From positions 310,001-374,000 of the forward strand of contig JADNRY010000009.1 of the NCBI GenBank assembly GCA_015501585.1: DNA of 64,000 bases, in the 5' to 3' direction. Position numbers and translations under genes: made by a program. The stretch comes from Rhodocollybia butyracea (lineage: Eukaryota; Basidiomycota; Agaricomycetes; Agaricales; Omphalotaceae). Shown here in pieces: positions 46,437 to 58,940 of the stretch. Every line of letters starts with the position of its first letter. Within the stretch, counting starts at the first letter, position 1. Under the pieces are notes generated by a model. It made no database searches, was not told the origin of the DNA, and saw only the letters and a list, made by a program, of their open reading frames with translations.

Positions 46437-48405
46437 CTAACACGCGCTACGATCAAATATATATGTACTCAAGCTTGTCGCGCTTAGTGGCAATGACCAA
46501 GTTGAACCTTTGCCTGTTGCGGCTGCTATTGTAGCGAAATTCTCCGTTGCCGAAGTGAGGAACGCGGTTTTGGCACATACCGACTGAGGGAAAGTCAATG
46601 AAAGCGTAGAAGCCGTAGTATTGGGGTTCATGGCGATGACACTGTATGTCGTTGAATTAGATACGACAAGGGTGACGTCGTTGGCGCCTGAACCAGTGAC
46701 TGGGTTTCGTTGTGTCCCAGCTGTAAGACCGAGGCTTGAGGTACAATCACCACGGAAAATATAGAAGAACATACGTTTCACAAAGTTACCGAAATGCTTG
46801 TACACCCAGAAATGCTTGACAATGTCTTTGAACCGAGGAAGATGAGCGCGCTGTATTTTACAAGTTTTATCACGATCAAAAGACTCACATAGCTCAAAAT
46901 TTCCGTTCGTGGCATAGTCTGGATCATAGTATATCATACCGTCCTGAAAATACTGTTCAAATCATTGGCCGTTCCTCAAAAAATGAACATAGGTCACCGT
47001 CCATCCTTCCGAATTTGCTGTCGTTGCACAAGTTGGATCGGTCAAAGGTTCGCAGCCGAGTCCTAAGGAGAATGAGTTACACGGAGCTATGAAGGTTGTA
47101 ACCAGATACCATTTGAAACCATCGTCCAGAACTGGAGATAAGGAATCAGCTGCCAGTTCGAGCGAAAAAAGAGAAAACACACATCATAATGGGCTTCGCC
47201 TCCGATGATAAAGCTTTGGAAAACTAAACCTGCCCACATCAGAGCATTGTTGATACTACGAGGGAGTAGAGATAAAGCATTGTGCAGCTAGATAGACATC
47301 AGATCGGACTTACGTAGGATCAAATCCTTCAGCAAATCCGATGCCAGTGTCTGTGGGAGTACCCACTGAGCAACAAATTTCGCTCATCCATGTACTTTTG
47401 CCCGGAGCAATGGATTTTACGGAGTTGATATACGTCAGGTAACTGGCATCTGAAGGGAAATCATATGCATGATGTGCAATATGTGCCACCATGTCCACCA
47501 CCTCAGGTAGCCAGACTGGATATTCGGTGATAGCAGTACCTAAGGGACGCGTATGAATAAAATCCAAAAGATTAAGATAAAACTTGCCCATGGCGGAAGT
47601 CTCATCGGCTAATATCCCGATAGTATTACTCAGACCTCTGGAGTTCAGTTCGTTCCAAAGATCGCTGACTAGCACCGAACGTCTATGGCAAGCGGGTGGG
47701 TATAAATTCCATAGGGTAGTCAAACACATACTGGTTTGGTTCTACCAACATTCCCTCTTGTCCGCATGTAGGAGGGGTTCCGAAGCTGTTATCAGGTTCG
47801 TTCATTGCGGATATATAGCTAATGTTGATCCCGGCCTCCCGCCAGTGCTCAGCGACATCTACGATATAGGTTGCATACGCCGGACCATTGGCTAATGATA
47901 ATCAACCTCATCCAGAATCCGCGCATGCAAGAATACTAAATGAAAACGTACCATTGACAAATTGTCCTCCACAGCTAAATTTGTTCGACGTGAGAGGCGC
48001 AGGAGCGCTATTGATGAACATCGTGATGCCTGGGACGCCAAAATTCGAAGCTTGCTGTAGAAAAAAGGTCCCTTGCGGGTCTGCGCTGAAGTTATAGACC
48101 CCGGCACTGACGTATGGGGTCTGCGGCGCACGAACCGGGTTGCTGACTCCGACGCCTCCTCCGCCCAGATTGTACCTATAGCTCGAAATACCAAGGCCAG
48201 CGTCAGAGAACAGCAACGTAGAAAGATTCTGCCTGACGCTGTCAGGGAAGTTGAACAAGTCGTGAGGCCACCATGCCCCGGAGCCTCCTATGCCAAGAAA
48301 TGTTTGGGCAACGGTTGAGGAGACAGTGGCAGAAAAAACATCCGTAGGCACACTGATCAAAGTGCACGAAATGGCCAAAGCTAAAGTGGAGAATTTATGC
48401 GGCAT
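46437..48405 (-). CDS. Secreted glycoside hydrolase family 30 enzyme (beta-1,6-galactanase-like)
   Basis: Signal peptide MPHKFSTLALAISCTLISV with likely cleavage after VFSA. The mature protein starts with the GH30 block FLGIGGSGAWWPHDLFNFP and RYNLGGGGVGVSNP. The acid/base Glu lies in ISAMNEPDNSFG and the probable nucleophile in STWMSEICCSVG. HHAYDFPSDASYLTYI and NNALMWAGLVFQSF mark later barrel strands, and the C-terminal beta-domain includes VTLVVSNSTTYSVIAMNP. About 500 aa in eight or nine exons, ending FDRSAC at 46437. Family members are extracellular endo-beta-1,6-galactanases or related glycanases that attack plant arabinogalactan or fungal wall glucans; the substrate here is inferred from overall resemblance. 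It is divergent from USO1. Confidence 0.88.
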
Positions 48406-48910
48406 CTTGGGAGCAGCCTACCCAGGATCTCATACTTTTATTTCTTTCAGCTGCCGGGATTTATCCAACCAGAAGCTGAGGTCTTCTATCGCAGATGGTA
48501 TCGGAATATAAAAGTCGGCCATGGGATGAGGAGAAGGTATGAGATTAAGCCACGGCCCGAGAGCTTACTGTATTCGCATGAAGCTGAGCAGCTGGTCGCG
48601 TTTATCTCCAGGTACATTGAATCAGAAGACCATCTTCAAGGGAATTCAGAGTATTTTTGTCTGCGTAAACTAACCGTGTTCACTAATCGAGAACATCAAA
48701 CATGCATGGGACAGAACACAAGCATGAACGCCATGCTAAGAGAGTAAGTACTTCAGTATATGATAGCACCAGTACTCTCAGGCTGAATCAGACACTTCTC
48801 TGTCTGAAACAAAAACTGGCCAAAGAATCACAGTGACAATGTACTACTAGCACTTATTAAGTATAGATCTATTCACGTGGTCGTTTCGTGGCTTGCTTTA
48901 CCTCATCCGC
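48406..48910. other. Divergent promoter region, GH30 / USO1
   Basis: 505 bp between divergent start codons. Overlapping short plus-strand ORFs show no family content. No TATA box stands out. Confidence 0.4.
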
Positions 48911-51900
48911 ATGGAATTCCTCTCTCAGACTTATGTCGCTCTTAGAGGACCAACCGGAGCGCCTCAGACAGCTACAGATACCGTTGGACGACTCAGCGAC
49001 CGTCTGCAGCCTGCCACGCTTCTCGCCGATCGCCGTGCAGCTGTATTGGCTTTGAAGGGACTTGCGAGAGATTGCAAGCAAGATGTTGGCTCGTTAGCGC
49101 TGGCAGGACTTTTGCAAGTCTTGTACAACGACGCGGAAGTAGATCCAGAAACTGGAAAGGCTGTTTTGGAGACCCTTTCCATCTTGTGTGACGTGGAATA
49201 TCAGCCCGAACTTGGCTTCAAACATACGGACATCGTTCTCGTTACAGAACAGCCTGTACATTTGTTATTCGCGCTGTTGGCTGATACCAACTTTTATACG
49301 CGTTTTGGTACCCTTCAACTGCTGTCAATCCTGCTCCAGAACCGGCGGCAAGTTGTACAAAGCTACTTTTTGACAGCTCCTACTGGCCCTGCCAGTGCAA
49401 CAACTTCGCTAGAGGATAAACGAGAGATCGTCCGAAATGGTACGATCACCTTTGTAATAAAACGGATTCTATTGACGTCTCAGCAGAGGCTATATCTATG
49501 GTTCAGGCATTAGTCTCCCAGAGTGCCGATATCCAAAAGGTTTTGGCTTTTGAAGGCGCATTCGAAAAGCTTTTCAACATCGTCAAAAACGAAGGGGGTA
49601 TAGAAGGAGGAGCTGTCTCCCATCAAGCTCTCCAATGTGTTGATGCTTTACTCCGCTTTAACTCATCTAACCAGGTAAGCATAATTCGTCCTTTCAATTG
49701 GATCCAAACCTGAAATCCATCATCAAGAGTTACTTTCGAGAAACTGGCCTACCCCCGGTCCTTCTATCACTATTGCTTTTCCCCCAAACTTACCGCCCGA
49801 TGTAGCTGCACCACAAGAGTTTGCTCTGCAGTTTTGGGACGAGCCCAAACGAGTGAATGCACTGTCAGTTGTTGGTATTATCGGTCTTCTTGTTGGATCA
49901 AAAGGATACGGGGTATGTCGTGAATCTTTACTGTTTGATGAGGGAACTCATCCGATCTGCACAGGGCCAAGATTCACCTGTATTCACGCGTTGTCTGATC
50001 GAAATCGCGCTCGCATCGAATGCACCCACAAGTCTCAAAACACGAGCTCTCCATCTTTTACCTTCAAATCTCAACTTTCCTCTATCTGAACTAGTTATAA
50101 CACCATATATGCCGGTGCCAGAGACGCATGGAGAGGAATGGGATCGTTTAGAAGCCGCTTCAGCTTTAGATGCTCTCGTCGAACTAGGATTGAACGGTGA
50201 ATACAATGGCATGGACAGCGCAAAAAGACTTGTGAATGGCTTGGAGCTACGGACTGCAGCAGTGGGTGTTTTTGAGGTAAGAAGCTCGTACCATTCATCT
50301 TTCTGGACTTGACAATGGCCACAGAACTTTGTAAGAAAGGAGGAGATCAAATACGCCATCATATCCGCAATGGTCGCGTCTGAGGGAAACGGTTCGTCTT
50401 TTCTTTTCCTGGCGGCTTGGATACCTCCTTAAAATTTATCATCAGACCCCTCCAACCTTCCGCCAACACCTTTGCTTCAAGCTCTATGCATGTCACCCGA
50501 AACATCGGGAACACTTGATCACGTCCTAGTGTCTTCATCTCACTTTGCCAGCCTTTTCTTCTCTCACCTGCTGCGCTCTTCGCCACGCTGCAAAACGCTC
50601 GCGCGGTCAATCAAGCCCTCGGTTGCCGCCACAGCTCCATCTGCTGCTGCAAGTGGCAACTTTTTCGTTCCCGCCGACGGACCAGCACCATCCTCAGAAC
50701 CTGCACCTGCAGCTGATGATTTGGATGATCCTCCACAAACTATACTCCAGATTTTGGTGGAGAGTCTGTCTTTAGCGTTCTTGTCCCGATCAAGAACCGA
50801 TACGTCGGATCTAGAAGCAAGAGAGTGGGATCGGTTGATTGTTGGTTATTTGAGCTTGCTGTCTCAGTGGTTATGGGAAGATCCTGCGGCGGTGAGGGAC
50901 TTTCTAAACGCTGGCGGATTGGGAATAGTACGTTGATGGTTTCTTCACGTTTTCGAGACATTAGGCTAAGTGTTCATTTATCTCAGCTCGTAGAACCTAT
51001 CAATCAGGTTTCCGAGACGGATTTTCTCGTTCCGAGTTTATGTGTCTTTCTGCTAGGAATTTTGTACGAATACAACCGTGAACCCGGGGAAATAACGCGG
51101 TAGGTGTTGATTCACTCATGTACAAACTGTGGTACTAATCTGCTTCTTGCAGTGCAACGATAAGTCCTATCCTTAATCGTCTCGGTGTCGACACTCTTCT
51201 CGGCCGTATGTCCCGTCTGAGAGACGACGATCGATTCAAGAACGTCAGTCCGGAAACCCTTGTTCAGCACCATTTTGGCGTCTCTCCCATTGCCAAGGCG
51301 GGACTCGAAGGAGAAGTGTGGTTTGATTGGGCTTTTGTAGATTTCTGGAAATCAAACTACTGTATGTTATGCTGCTGCTCTTAAGCCTCCTTGGGCTGTT
51401 AGCTTGTTTTCTCCATAGACACCGTTCAACGAGGACTTTCTACTGAGCCCGATCAGTTGGCTTCCACATCCGGTATGTCTCTGATAAAACAGTCTATCTA
51501 CTCCTTTCACTTTTACTAACGTTATCCAGGCCCCAGTGCGGAGACAGCTATGCTCATCTCATCCCTTCAGAGTTCGTTACGTAGTCAATCCGAGGAGATC
51601 GAAAATCTCCGACGTCAGCTGCAACAACAAACAACCCCTGCGAAATCCGCTTCCGACGAGGTGCGCTTCGCTATTTATCGTTCCACTGGGACTAATACTC
51701 CCTCTTTCTAGATTGATGCTTTAAAATCTCAAGTAGAATCTCTTCGGCTTGCTCTGCGAGTGACTGAAGAGAAACAGAAAGAGACCGAGAAAGAACAAGA
51801 AGATCTACTGGTTCTTCTGGACGAAGTAAGCGTGAAACGGAAGCGTGATAAAGCCAAGATGCGTGAGGCTGGATTGGAGGTGTCTGAGGATGAGGCGGAT

Positions 51901-51927
51901 GAGGAAGAAGATGAAGATGACCAGTAA
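48911..51927 (+). CDS. USO1: Vesicle tethering factor USO1/p115
   Basis: Starts MEFLSQTYVALRGPTGAP at 48911. The armadillo-type head includes DRLQPATLLADRRAAVLALKG, ARDCKQDVGSLALAGL, LFALLADTNFYTRFG and SYFRETGLPPVLLSLL. Later head blocks are NALSVVGIIGLLVGSKGYG, VPSLCVFLLGILYEYN, LIDVSAEAISMVQALVS and HHFGVSPIAKAGLEGEVWFD. The C-terminus is a short coiled coil (IENLRRQLQQQ; QVESLRLALRVTEEKQKE) and an acidic tail ending DEEEDEDDQ. Uso1/p115 tethers ER-derived COPII vesicles at the cis-Golgi with Rab1/Ypt1. About eleven exons, all joining in frame where checked. The coiled-coil part is far shorter than in yeast Uso1 and closer to animal p115. Confidence 0.92.
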
Positions 51928-52388
51928 GACCCGCTGTACTTAACTGGAAGTAGAGCAAATAAATTATTTGCTATGAAATGGGTTATCACCAGTTACCATT
52001 CTGTTGATTTGCAAGCGGAAGCAGCAGTATTGTTGGCAAATTTGTGAGCTTTTTCTCGTTATGCAACATTGACTGTAGGTGGCGAAGACAATGAGGTGAA
52101 ACCATCGAAAGCTAAGCGCTCCATCTCTGATCTGGTCTCGATATTTCTTTTGATGCATAATGGACCATTGTGCGCTTGCAAGAAATATTTCCACGGAGTG
52201 TGGATATCCGCGCTTCATTGTGTTGAATTGACCCTTCCAAAAGAGGCTATCCCCTATCGTGTCCCCATTGTAGATACTTATGCTGGGTATAAAACATTGG
52301 CCCATCTCGTCTCTTCCCCATCATTCCCACTTCCTCACTTCTAGTTGACCTAGAATCCTCTTCTTTCTTTCGAATCTTCTCGAGCCTC
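51928..52388. other. Intergenic
   Basis: 3' flank of USO1 and promoter of the next gene. A plus-strand ORF at 52069-52344 has no support. Confidence 0.4.
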
Positions 52389-53565
52389 ATGTCTTCCTCT
52401 GCGATGTACGTTTATGATAGGTATGGTTAAGGTTTCTTCATCTTCTCTATCTTGTTAATTCTCCTTCTCTTTATCAGAGCTGCCGCGCTCCGTAAGGACT
52501 TTTACGGGTTGCTCGACGCGACTATCCCATTGCCTCCACCGGCTCCATTCTACGAGAAGGAGTGCCAAGAATATGATTTCGACGCTTTGGCCACACGTTA
52601 TTTGAACCTTGATCAGACTGAGCCCGTCTCTACCACTTCAGTCGTCCAACCGGCGAACGGGTTCACCTTTCAATTACCTGGCCGTCCTAGTTTCGTTCCT
52701 CATCCTTCCCCGCAACCTAGAGTTGTCATCCCCCAGAGAGTGGTTGCTACCCCTTCGCGCCCAATCTTGTCCTTTCCATCGCTATGGCAGCCAGACTATA
52801 CCTTGACAGCCCCCACACTTCATGATGGCCACTCCGACGTTGTGCGGGAATTTATCGACCGGTTCTACCCCGACCTCCCTCACACTCAAGTCGGAGCCGA
52901 TATGATCTCCCCGAATGATTCAGAACTTGAGACTTGTCCTGTTCTAGGATGTAGCGGACCAGTTGACATGGCCATCCACTCTGTTCGTGCACACGTCACC
53001 ATGCACCACTCTCGTCCTGAGCATTGGTGCTCCTGCGGCCAGCTGATCGGGGGTGGACCAGAAGCCCTTGTTTATCACATAACTGGGTACCACTTTTACA
53101 ATGAATACGTCAAATGCCGGTCGTGCCGTTGCATTAGGAAGACGAAGGATTTCCTTTATCATCTGGAGATATGCCCTGAGCTGGCTGCATATAAAGTGCG
53201 GGGAAGGCCAACTCAGGCAGATTGTGCCGAGAATTCGATGGGTTCGAAGAGGGTTGCTGAACCCGAGGTGAAGGAGCAAGATGTCACCTCTCCTACGAAG
53301 AAGGTTTGTAGCTGTCCTTTGCCCTATCTATACTGTATGCTTATTTTCCTCTAGCGTTGCACCGCTAAGGCACTCAAGACAGCGCGCGGCAAAATCGATC
53401 CCAAGGGGATGGTTCAGGCGAAAGAATTGGATGAAAAAGAGAAGCCCTCCCATCCTCGCCGTTCCATTCGCGTGTCCAGATCGAAAAAGGTGACCATTCT
53501 GCGGTATTTCTGTTTCCAAGTCTTGAATTCTGACTCGATGTTCACAGACTATGCGCGCTCACTAG
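52389..53565 (+). CDS. Unknown Cys/His-rich (putative zinc-binding) protein
   Basis: Four exons. A tiny first exon (MSSSA, from 52389) splices at GTACGT into AAALRKDFYGLLDATI; the long exon ends near 53303; two short exons follow, ending KKTMRAH at 53565. About 350 aa. The C-terminal half is dense in Cys and His: ETCPVLGCSG, HSVRAHVTMHHSRPEHWC, SCGQLIGG, YHITGYHFYNEYVKC, RSCRCIRKTKDFLYHLEIC. The spacing suggests two C2H2-like fingers with extra Cys. A basic, Lys/Arg-rich tail (KALKTARGKIDPKG, RRSIRVSRSKK) could be nuclear targeting. No named family recognised. A DNA- or RNA-binding role is inference. Confidence 0.68.
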
Positions 53566-54509
53566 GCTATTCTCAGCTATTCTCCCTCCTGGAGCGCCAG
53601 CTGTGCTGGCCGTCCCATCACTCTTTCCTTCAATCATTTATTCTTCATTGCTCACGTCGTCGTTCCTTACATTATCCATTATTATCGAAGTTATACCCAT
53701 ACTTAAATCGGCAAAGTATCGCACTGAGTACTCTTGCTTACTTATGATAATTCTTGCCTACAGGAAGCAGCATTGTATATACTAAACTTGCTACTTTTGC
53801 ACAATGTTTTTTCTCTAAATAGATAAAGGACGTTTAGCAAAATTTGTTCCTCACACTATTTAGTCGCATACCGCCACAACACATGTTCATTTTTCTCTCG
53901 CAGATTCGAGAAATTTTTCAATCCATGCGGAAGATATTCGCGGGTCTTCGTACGTGAGAGAAACTTCTGGATGGCCAAAGCGTGTTTTGCACGCTCCTTT
54001 ATGATAACCGCGGAGGCAATAGCTTCTTCAATCCAAAGAGTCCACGTTACTTGCTAGATTTTCCTCCTAACACAGCGATTGCCACCTCTAATGCGGCCGT
54101 CGAATTCTCTAGAGGAGCTATTGAATAACAAGTATTGAGAGTGATGGAACCTAGAGAGGTGTCAACATTTCGGGGATCTGTAATGAACTCGAAGCCCAGA
54201 GTGGGTCTTCTGTGAGCCTTAGTGTAGTTTGAGTAAAAGTATTGTGCCTGTGAAATCCCTCCATGCCGGGATCAAACACGAAGCTTTCGTGGGAGAAGCC
54301 TATTTCTGGACTGTCAAAGCGTGACTTCGCATGCCTTTTTAAGCGTTGTTGAGCCCAAATCATTGGACGAGTGTGGAATACAGCAATAGTATGTAAACTG
54401 ATGATCGATCCTGATAAATTCTCAATTCAGCGTGATATAATTACAAACATCTCCGTCAACACTCGCACAAACTTCAGCCCTATGGACTCTGAAGTGGACC
54501 AGCGTGAGA
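53566..54509 (-). other. Region with two degenerate copies of an unidentified coding-like segment
   Basis: On the minus strand two related stretches of about 110 bp occur near 54240-54350 and 53930-54030, sharing GC-AA-CACGCTTTG...CCAGAA and a CATGGA element. The first starts an ORF at 54363 (MIWAQQRLKRHAKSRF) that ends at 54151. A third frame stays open for about 50 codons across 54060-54210 (FITDPRNVDTSLGSITL). The frames do not join cleanly. This may be a decayed short gene; I cannot name it. Confidence 0.3.
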
Positions 54510-56219
54510 TTAGAAATGCCCAACAATGGCACGGGGAGTGTAGGGTTCTTCAAGATACTTCATTTCTTCATCAGAAAGGTTAATATCAAGAGCATCTACG
54601 GCAGAACCAATCAGTTGCTATATGTTAGGCCTCATGAAGGCTAACGCACCAATGAGTTCATAAAGATTCTCAAGAGTGGTGGTTCCAACAATGGGCGCCG
54701 AAACACCTGGTTAGATTTCAGCCCAGGGCAGTGGAAACATCGGAAAGTTTTACCGTCCCGGTTCAGAACCCAAGCAAGAGCAACTTGCGCCATCTTCACA
54801 TTTTTCTTTTTCGCAATTTCTTCCACGCTGGAGTACGAACGCATAAGATAGCCATCAAGGCTAAGGAATTAGGAGTGTGTACCGATTGATAATGTTCGCA
54901 TTCACATCGCTTGAGTGGAAAGCAATTTGCCTGTACAAGAATGAATGACTGTAACTATAACGAGATAATTAAAAAATTACCTATCTGATTGAGCTCGCTT
55001 GGTCTGCTGGTCTAAAGGACGACAAAGTAGGCCTCTAGCGAGGGGAGACCATGGGATAGAGCCGACACCAAATTGCTATAGGATTGCGAATCAGTAAAAT
55101 TTGCGATAAATAACGAACCTAGCATACCTTAAGGGTAGGAAACATCTCTCTTTCCTCTTCACGGTAGGCAAGACTGTAGTTGTTTTGCATCGAAATGAAG
55201 GGAGTCAATTTGTTTTCGATGGCATAAGCTGAAGAGAGCTCGAATCGGCCTTTCGGATGATACGCAAGGCTTCACAGTAGATACTCACTTTGCATGGCAT
55301 TAACTATTGGAGACGAAGGTGTTCATTAGTAGCACAGCGGTTCAGAGGAGCGCGCGATCTACTTACATTGATAAGCAAAGCAGGATGACATCCCTATATA
55401 TCGAGTATATCCGGCTTTCACCACGTCGTGAAGTGCTTGCATCTAAAGACATCAGCTCACAAGTTGGAAAGGATCAACTGGTCACTTGAGTTACGGTTTC
55501 TTCAATGGGTGTTTCTTTGTCGAATCGATGACCTATGTATGCAAAGCGCCTAAAATTTGACATGTACGTTCAATGAAGGAGGCCTACATTGCAAAACGTC
55601 AACATAATCCAGCTGCAGACGCTTCAAGCTCGCTTTGATCGAGTCGAAAATGTGCTATAGAAATTTTAGAGAGATACAAAGCGGAAGAAAGTGACATATG
55701 AAGCGACATACCTTCCTGCTCAGTCCGCGTTTATTGATAAAAGGATTGGCTGATGTGTCCTCCCCAGGCGTTTTCCCCACTGGAAAAAAAACCTGCAACA
55801 TTTTGGAGCCAGGTCAAATGAGGCCCAACATATATTATACCTTTGTCAAAACCACAATATCTTCGCGTGGAATGTTGAACTGCTTGATGGCTTTGCCTAG
55901 GACGACTTCCGATTGACCGTTTGAGTAAACATTCGCAGTATCAAAAGTGTTTATCCCGGCGTCGAATCTGCGGAAATCAGTAAGCAGGAATCGAAACAGA
56001 TTCTGCGCTGGGGAGACATACGCAGCCTTGATATGCTTTATTCCTTCCTCTTCAGGCAACACCCATGCCTGCCAATCAGGGTGCCCATAGGACATGCAAC
56101 CTAGCACGATTCGCGAGACCTTGAGTCCAGAATTACCGAGGCGAACTAAATGCATGGAAGGTTAGATAGCACCTTGGATTATATGTCAAGAGCTAACCGT
56201 AAGAAACTTTGGAAGGCAT
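54510..56219 (-). CDS. Aldo-keto reductase (versiconal-hemiacetal-acetate-reductase / AKR9-like)
   Basis: A short first exon (MPSKVSY, from 56219) splices into VRLGNSGLKVSRIVLGCMSYG. The remaining exons carry the catalytic residues: Asp and Tyr in FDTANVYSNGQSE, Lys in IVVLTKVGKTP, His in VLQCHRFDKETP, the His contributed by splicing near 55515. Then come MSSCFAYQ, SIPWSPLARGLLCRP, VKMAQVALAWVLNRDG and APIVGTTTLENLYELI. It ends YTPRAIVGHF at 54510. About 350 aa in ten or more exons. It reduces aldehydes or ketones with NADPH; the subfamily is often in secondary-metabolite or detoxification settings. The start shares its upstream region with the glutamine-synthetase-like gene at 56820. Confidence 0.88.
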
Positions 56220-56819
56220 TCCGTGTACTATGTTAGTAGTAAAAGAAATGGAGGATATTCGATCGTGATTCGACTCCTGGGATAAGGATTCCGTGCGCGG
56301 CCCGTTTTTCGGGACTCCGACGGATGACTTGCGGATGACGAAAAAGCTGACGAAAAAGAACTAGACCGATTGTTCGAGGTGATGATAAAACTTGACAGTT
56401 TCGGTACCACCAGGAGTTGAACGTTGAACCACGATGGGCGAGTGCTGCAGCCTCTGTCTTGAGCGATGCGGAAGAACTGACCACACCGGTTTCTCCTCCC
56501 TTCCTTCTTTCTTGTAAGTGCCAGAGCTAGTCTAGAATCTACTTATGTCATAGAGTAGCATTCAACACCTCTAGCGAGGCGCATTGGTTGTGTAAATATT
56601 GAACAATCAATGCGCGTTTATCGGGCGCTAATCGTAATTTCTTTGTTTAATACGTTCAATGTTCAGGATGAATCTATGAAACGCTATCTTAGAAAAATCT
56701 AAATCTTGATAACTAGCTCTGGTGCCAAATTCAGCAACTCGGCCTTTTACGGCCGCCTGTTACGGGATTCATATCTTATCCATCCTGCAATCCTGGCCAC
56801 CATCTGATCCACGAAAAGT
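56220..56819. promoter_or_regulatory. Divergent intergenic region, AKR / glutamine-synthetase-like gene
   Basis: 600 bp between divergent start codons. ORFs here (56228-56484, minus) are Ser-rich shadows. No TATA box is convincing on either side. Confidence 0.4.
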
Positions 56820-58401
56820 ATGGACCACAGCTACGGTGTCGTTTATGAGCCAGAGAAACTCGAAAAATATGTCTTCACTCTTGACAAAGCCGTGAGGGCG
56901 GGTATCGATATCAGTAAGTTTCGATCCTACAATCCGAATCTTCGTTAAATTTTGCTATAGGATACGTCCGAATCTACTGGGTTGACCTTGCAAATACCCG
57001 ACGGTGCCGTTTGCTTCCTATCAACTATTTCAAGGAACTCCTTCGCTCAAAACGTCCTGGTGTCAATGTCGGAAAAGTTGGCCTTGGGCTCGTCTATCTC
57101 ATCACACCGCCTTGCTTTTCGCCTATAGGAGAATACATCTACGCTCTAGATATGTCTACTTTGCGCCCTCTTCCATTTGCTCCAGGAACTATAGCTGTTC
57201 TTGGTTTCTTTGAAGAAAAAACTCCATATATGGATCCACAAGGTGCACTGACTGTGAACGTGCCAACTTGTCCACGTACCGTGTTGAAACGTGTCGTTGA
57301 GTATGGTGTTTGCCGTTGAATACTGAATATCATTGATCGACCTATTCACTCCACAGAAACGCTGAAGAGACCTGTAAAACCCGATTTCTCGTTGGGTTCG
57401 AAACAGAATTCATTCTCCTTTCCAATACCCGGCCGGTCACTGCTTCCAGTGTGCATCAATGGTCCGCTACAAGTGGCATGTTAGCCGGTTCCAAAGAAGC
57501 TCAATTTCTTGAGGACATCGGTAACGCGATGCATGATGCAGGCCTTTCTCTTCAGATGCTTCACCCTGAATCTGCCCCAGGTCAATACGAAGTCGTATCT
57601 GGACCTCTATCTCCACTTGATGCAGCTGATCAAGTCATCTTTGTACGTGAATTCGTAGCGAATCTAGCCGCGAAACACGATCTCCATGCAACCTTTGCAC
57701 CACGACCGTTCATGAACAGTGCTGGGTCTGCCGCTCATATCCATATCTCTGTTCATAGACGTGATGGTTCGAAGAAGCCGGCGGACAAACTGTCGGATAA
57801 CGAGTCGAGTTTCCTAGCAGGCGTACTGGAACATCTCCCTGCTATCCCAGCTATAACCCTTCCCATACCGGCATCCTACAAGCGTATGACGGACGGTGTC
57901 TGGAGTGGAGGAACATACGTCCATTATGGAACAGAGAACAGGGAGGCTCCTATACGGTTGACTAATCTCACCTCTCCCGAATCGAGGAAATTTGAGATGA
58001 GATTCGTTGATGCGACCTCGAACCCTCATTTGGCACTGGCGGCCATTATTGGCGCTGGGTTGACGGGACTGAGGGAGAGTAAAGAGCTTACGATGACTGA
58101 TGTCAAGGGACCCAAATGCGCTTGGGAGATGGACGAGGCTGAGAGGCAGGCGTTAGGCATTACGAAGAGGATGCCGCTAGATATCGAACAGGCCAGGGCA
58201 AATTTGGAGCAAGATGAGGTTATGAAGGATGTTTTGGGGTCTGAGCTGATTGAGAAATATCTGTCCGTGAATAGAGTGAGTCATCTAAGTTACATTTATT
58301 GCATGGAATTAACCCAATCAAAACAGACACTCGGTGATGCATTGTCAAAACAAGGGGAGACGGAGGAACAGGAACTCAGCCGATTAGTCGAGTTCTTTTG
58401 A
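56820..58401 (+). CDS. Class-I glutamine-synthetase-like enzyme (FluG/FLU1 C-terminal type)
   Basis: Starts MDHSYGVVYEPEKLEKYVF at 56820. The GS beta-grasp-like N-domain reads RIYWVDLANTRRCRLLP and APGTIAVLGFFEEK. Catalytic-domain blocks are GFETEFILL (metal-binding Glu), PGQYEVVSGPLSPLDAADQ, the His motif AGSAAHIHISVHR, MTDGVWSGG, RKFEMRFVDATSNPHLALA and AIIGAGLTGL. A last intron precedes TLGDALSKQGETEEQE, ending LVEFF at 58401. About 480 aa in four or five exons. Family members ligate amines to glutamate with ATP (glutamine synthetase, gamma-glutamyl-polyamine ligases); fungal members include the C-terminal part of FluG. The true amine substrate cannot be told. The end of this gene and its 3' flank recur at about 63050-63860. 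Confidence 0.88.
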
Positions 58402-58940
58402 AGTCTAACCAATTTTCATTGCAGTAGAATCTTTCCGCAATTGGAGAGCAACGAGATGCTTCCCTAAAATGGAAGTATGACTTAATATAAGAGACTCAGT
58501 ACAACCCAGAGAACCACTCTCCTATTATTACTGATGCTCAATTCTGTCGTTTCCGAAATCGGAAATGGTAGGAGACGCTTTGATGTCATCAAATTGAAAA
58601 CATAAATTGATGTCCTTCAAATCATTTCGTCGATCATGGTAATTCTATTACATACTACACTGTTTTGAATGGTGAATGCCAGCAACCATTATAGCACGAT
58701 TCCACACTGTTTTGCTTTGGGACTTTGTTTGGGACAAGGAATATGAATACTAGGAATATAGACCGAAGTGACGCAGCTACCGGCGCACTACATAATCATC
58801 TACCATATTTGAAGCTCGGAGAAAAAATGACCATTTCATCAAGCCCAGGGTAAGTAATCAAACGGTCTAGATACAAATGGGACATTGAACGGACATCTGT
58901 AACAGCCACTGGTACTTAGCCGATGAATGATAAGCCAAGT
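58375..58940 (+). repeat. Direct repeat, left copy (end and 3' flank of the GS-like gene)
   Basis: It includes the last codons and 3' flank of the GS-like gene and matches 63050-63860 in the same orientation. Shared blocks include GGAGAGCAACGAGATGCTTC, CTCAGTACAACCCAGAGAAC, GACGCTTTGATGTCATCAAA, CATATTTGAAGCTCGGAGA and AATCAAACGGTCTAGATAC. Confidence 0.88.

Noticed and set aside
49857..50312. Separate 151-codon gene within USO1
   Set aside because: It is one exon of USO1 extended through flanking introns. The exon joins in frame with its neighbours.
57814..58029. Minus-strand ORF inside the glutamine-synthetase-like gene
   Set aside because: The opposite strand holds conserved catalytic blocks, so this is a shadow.
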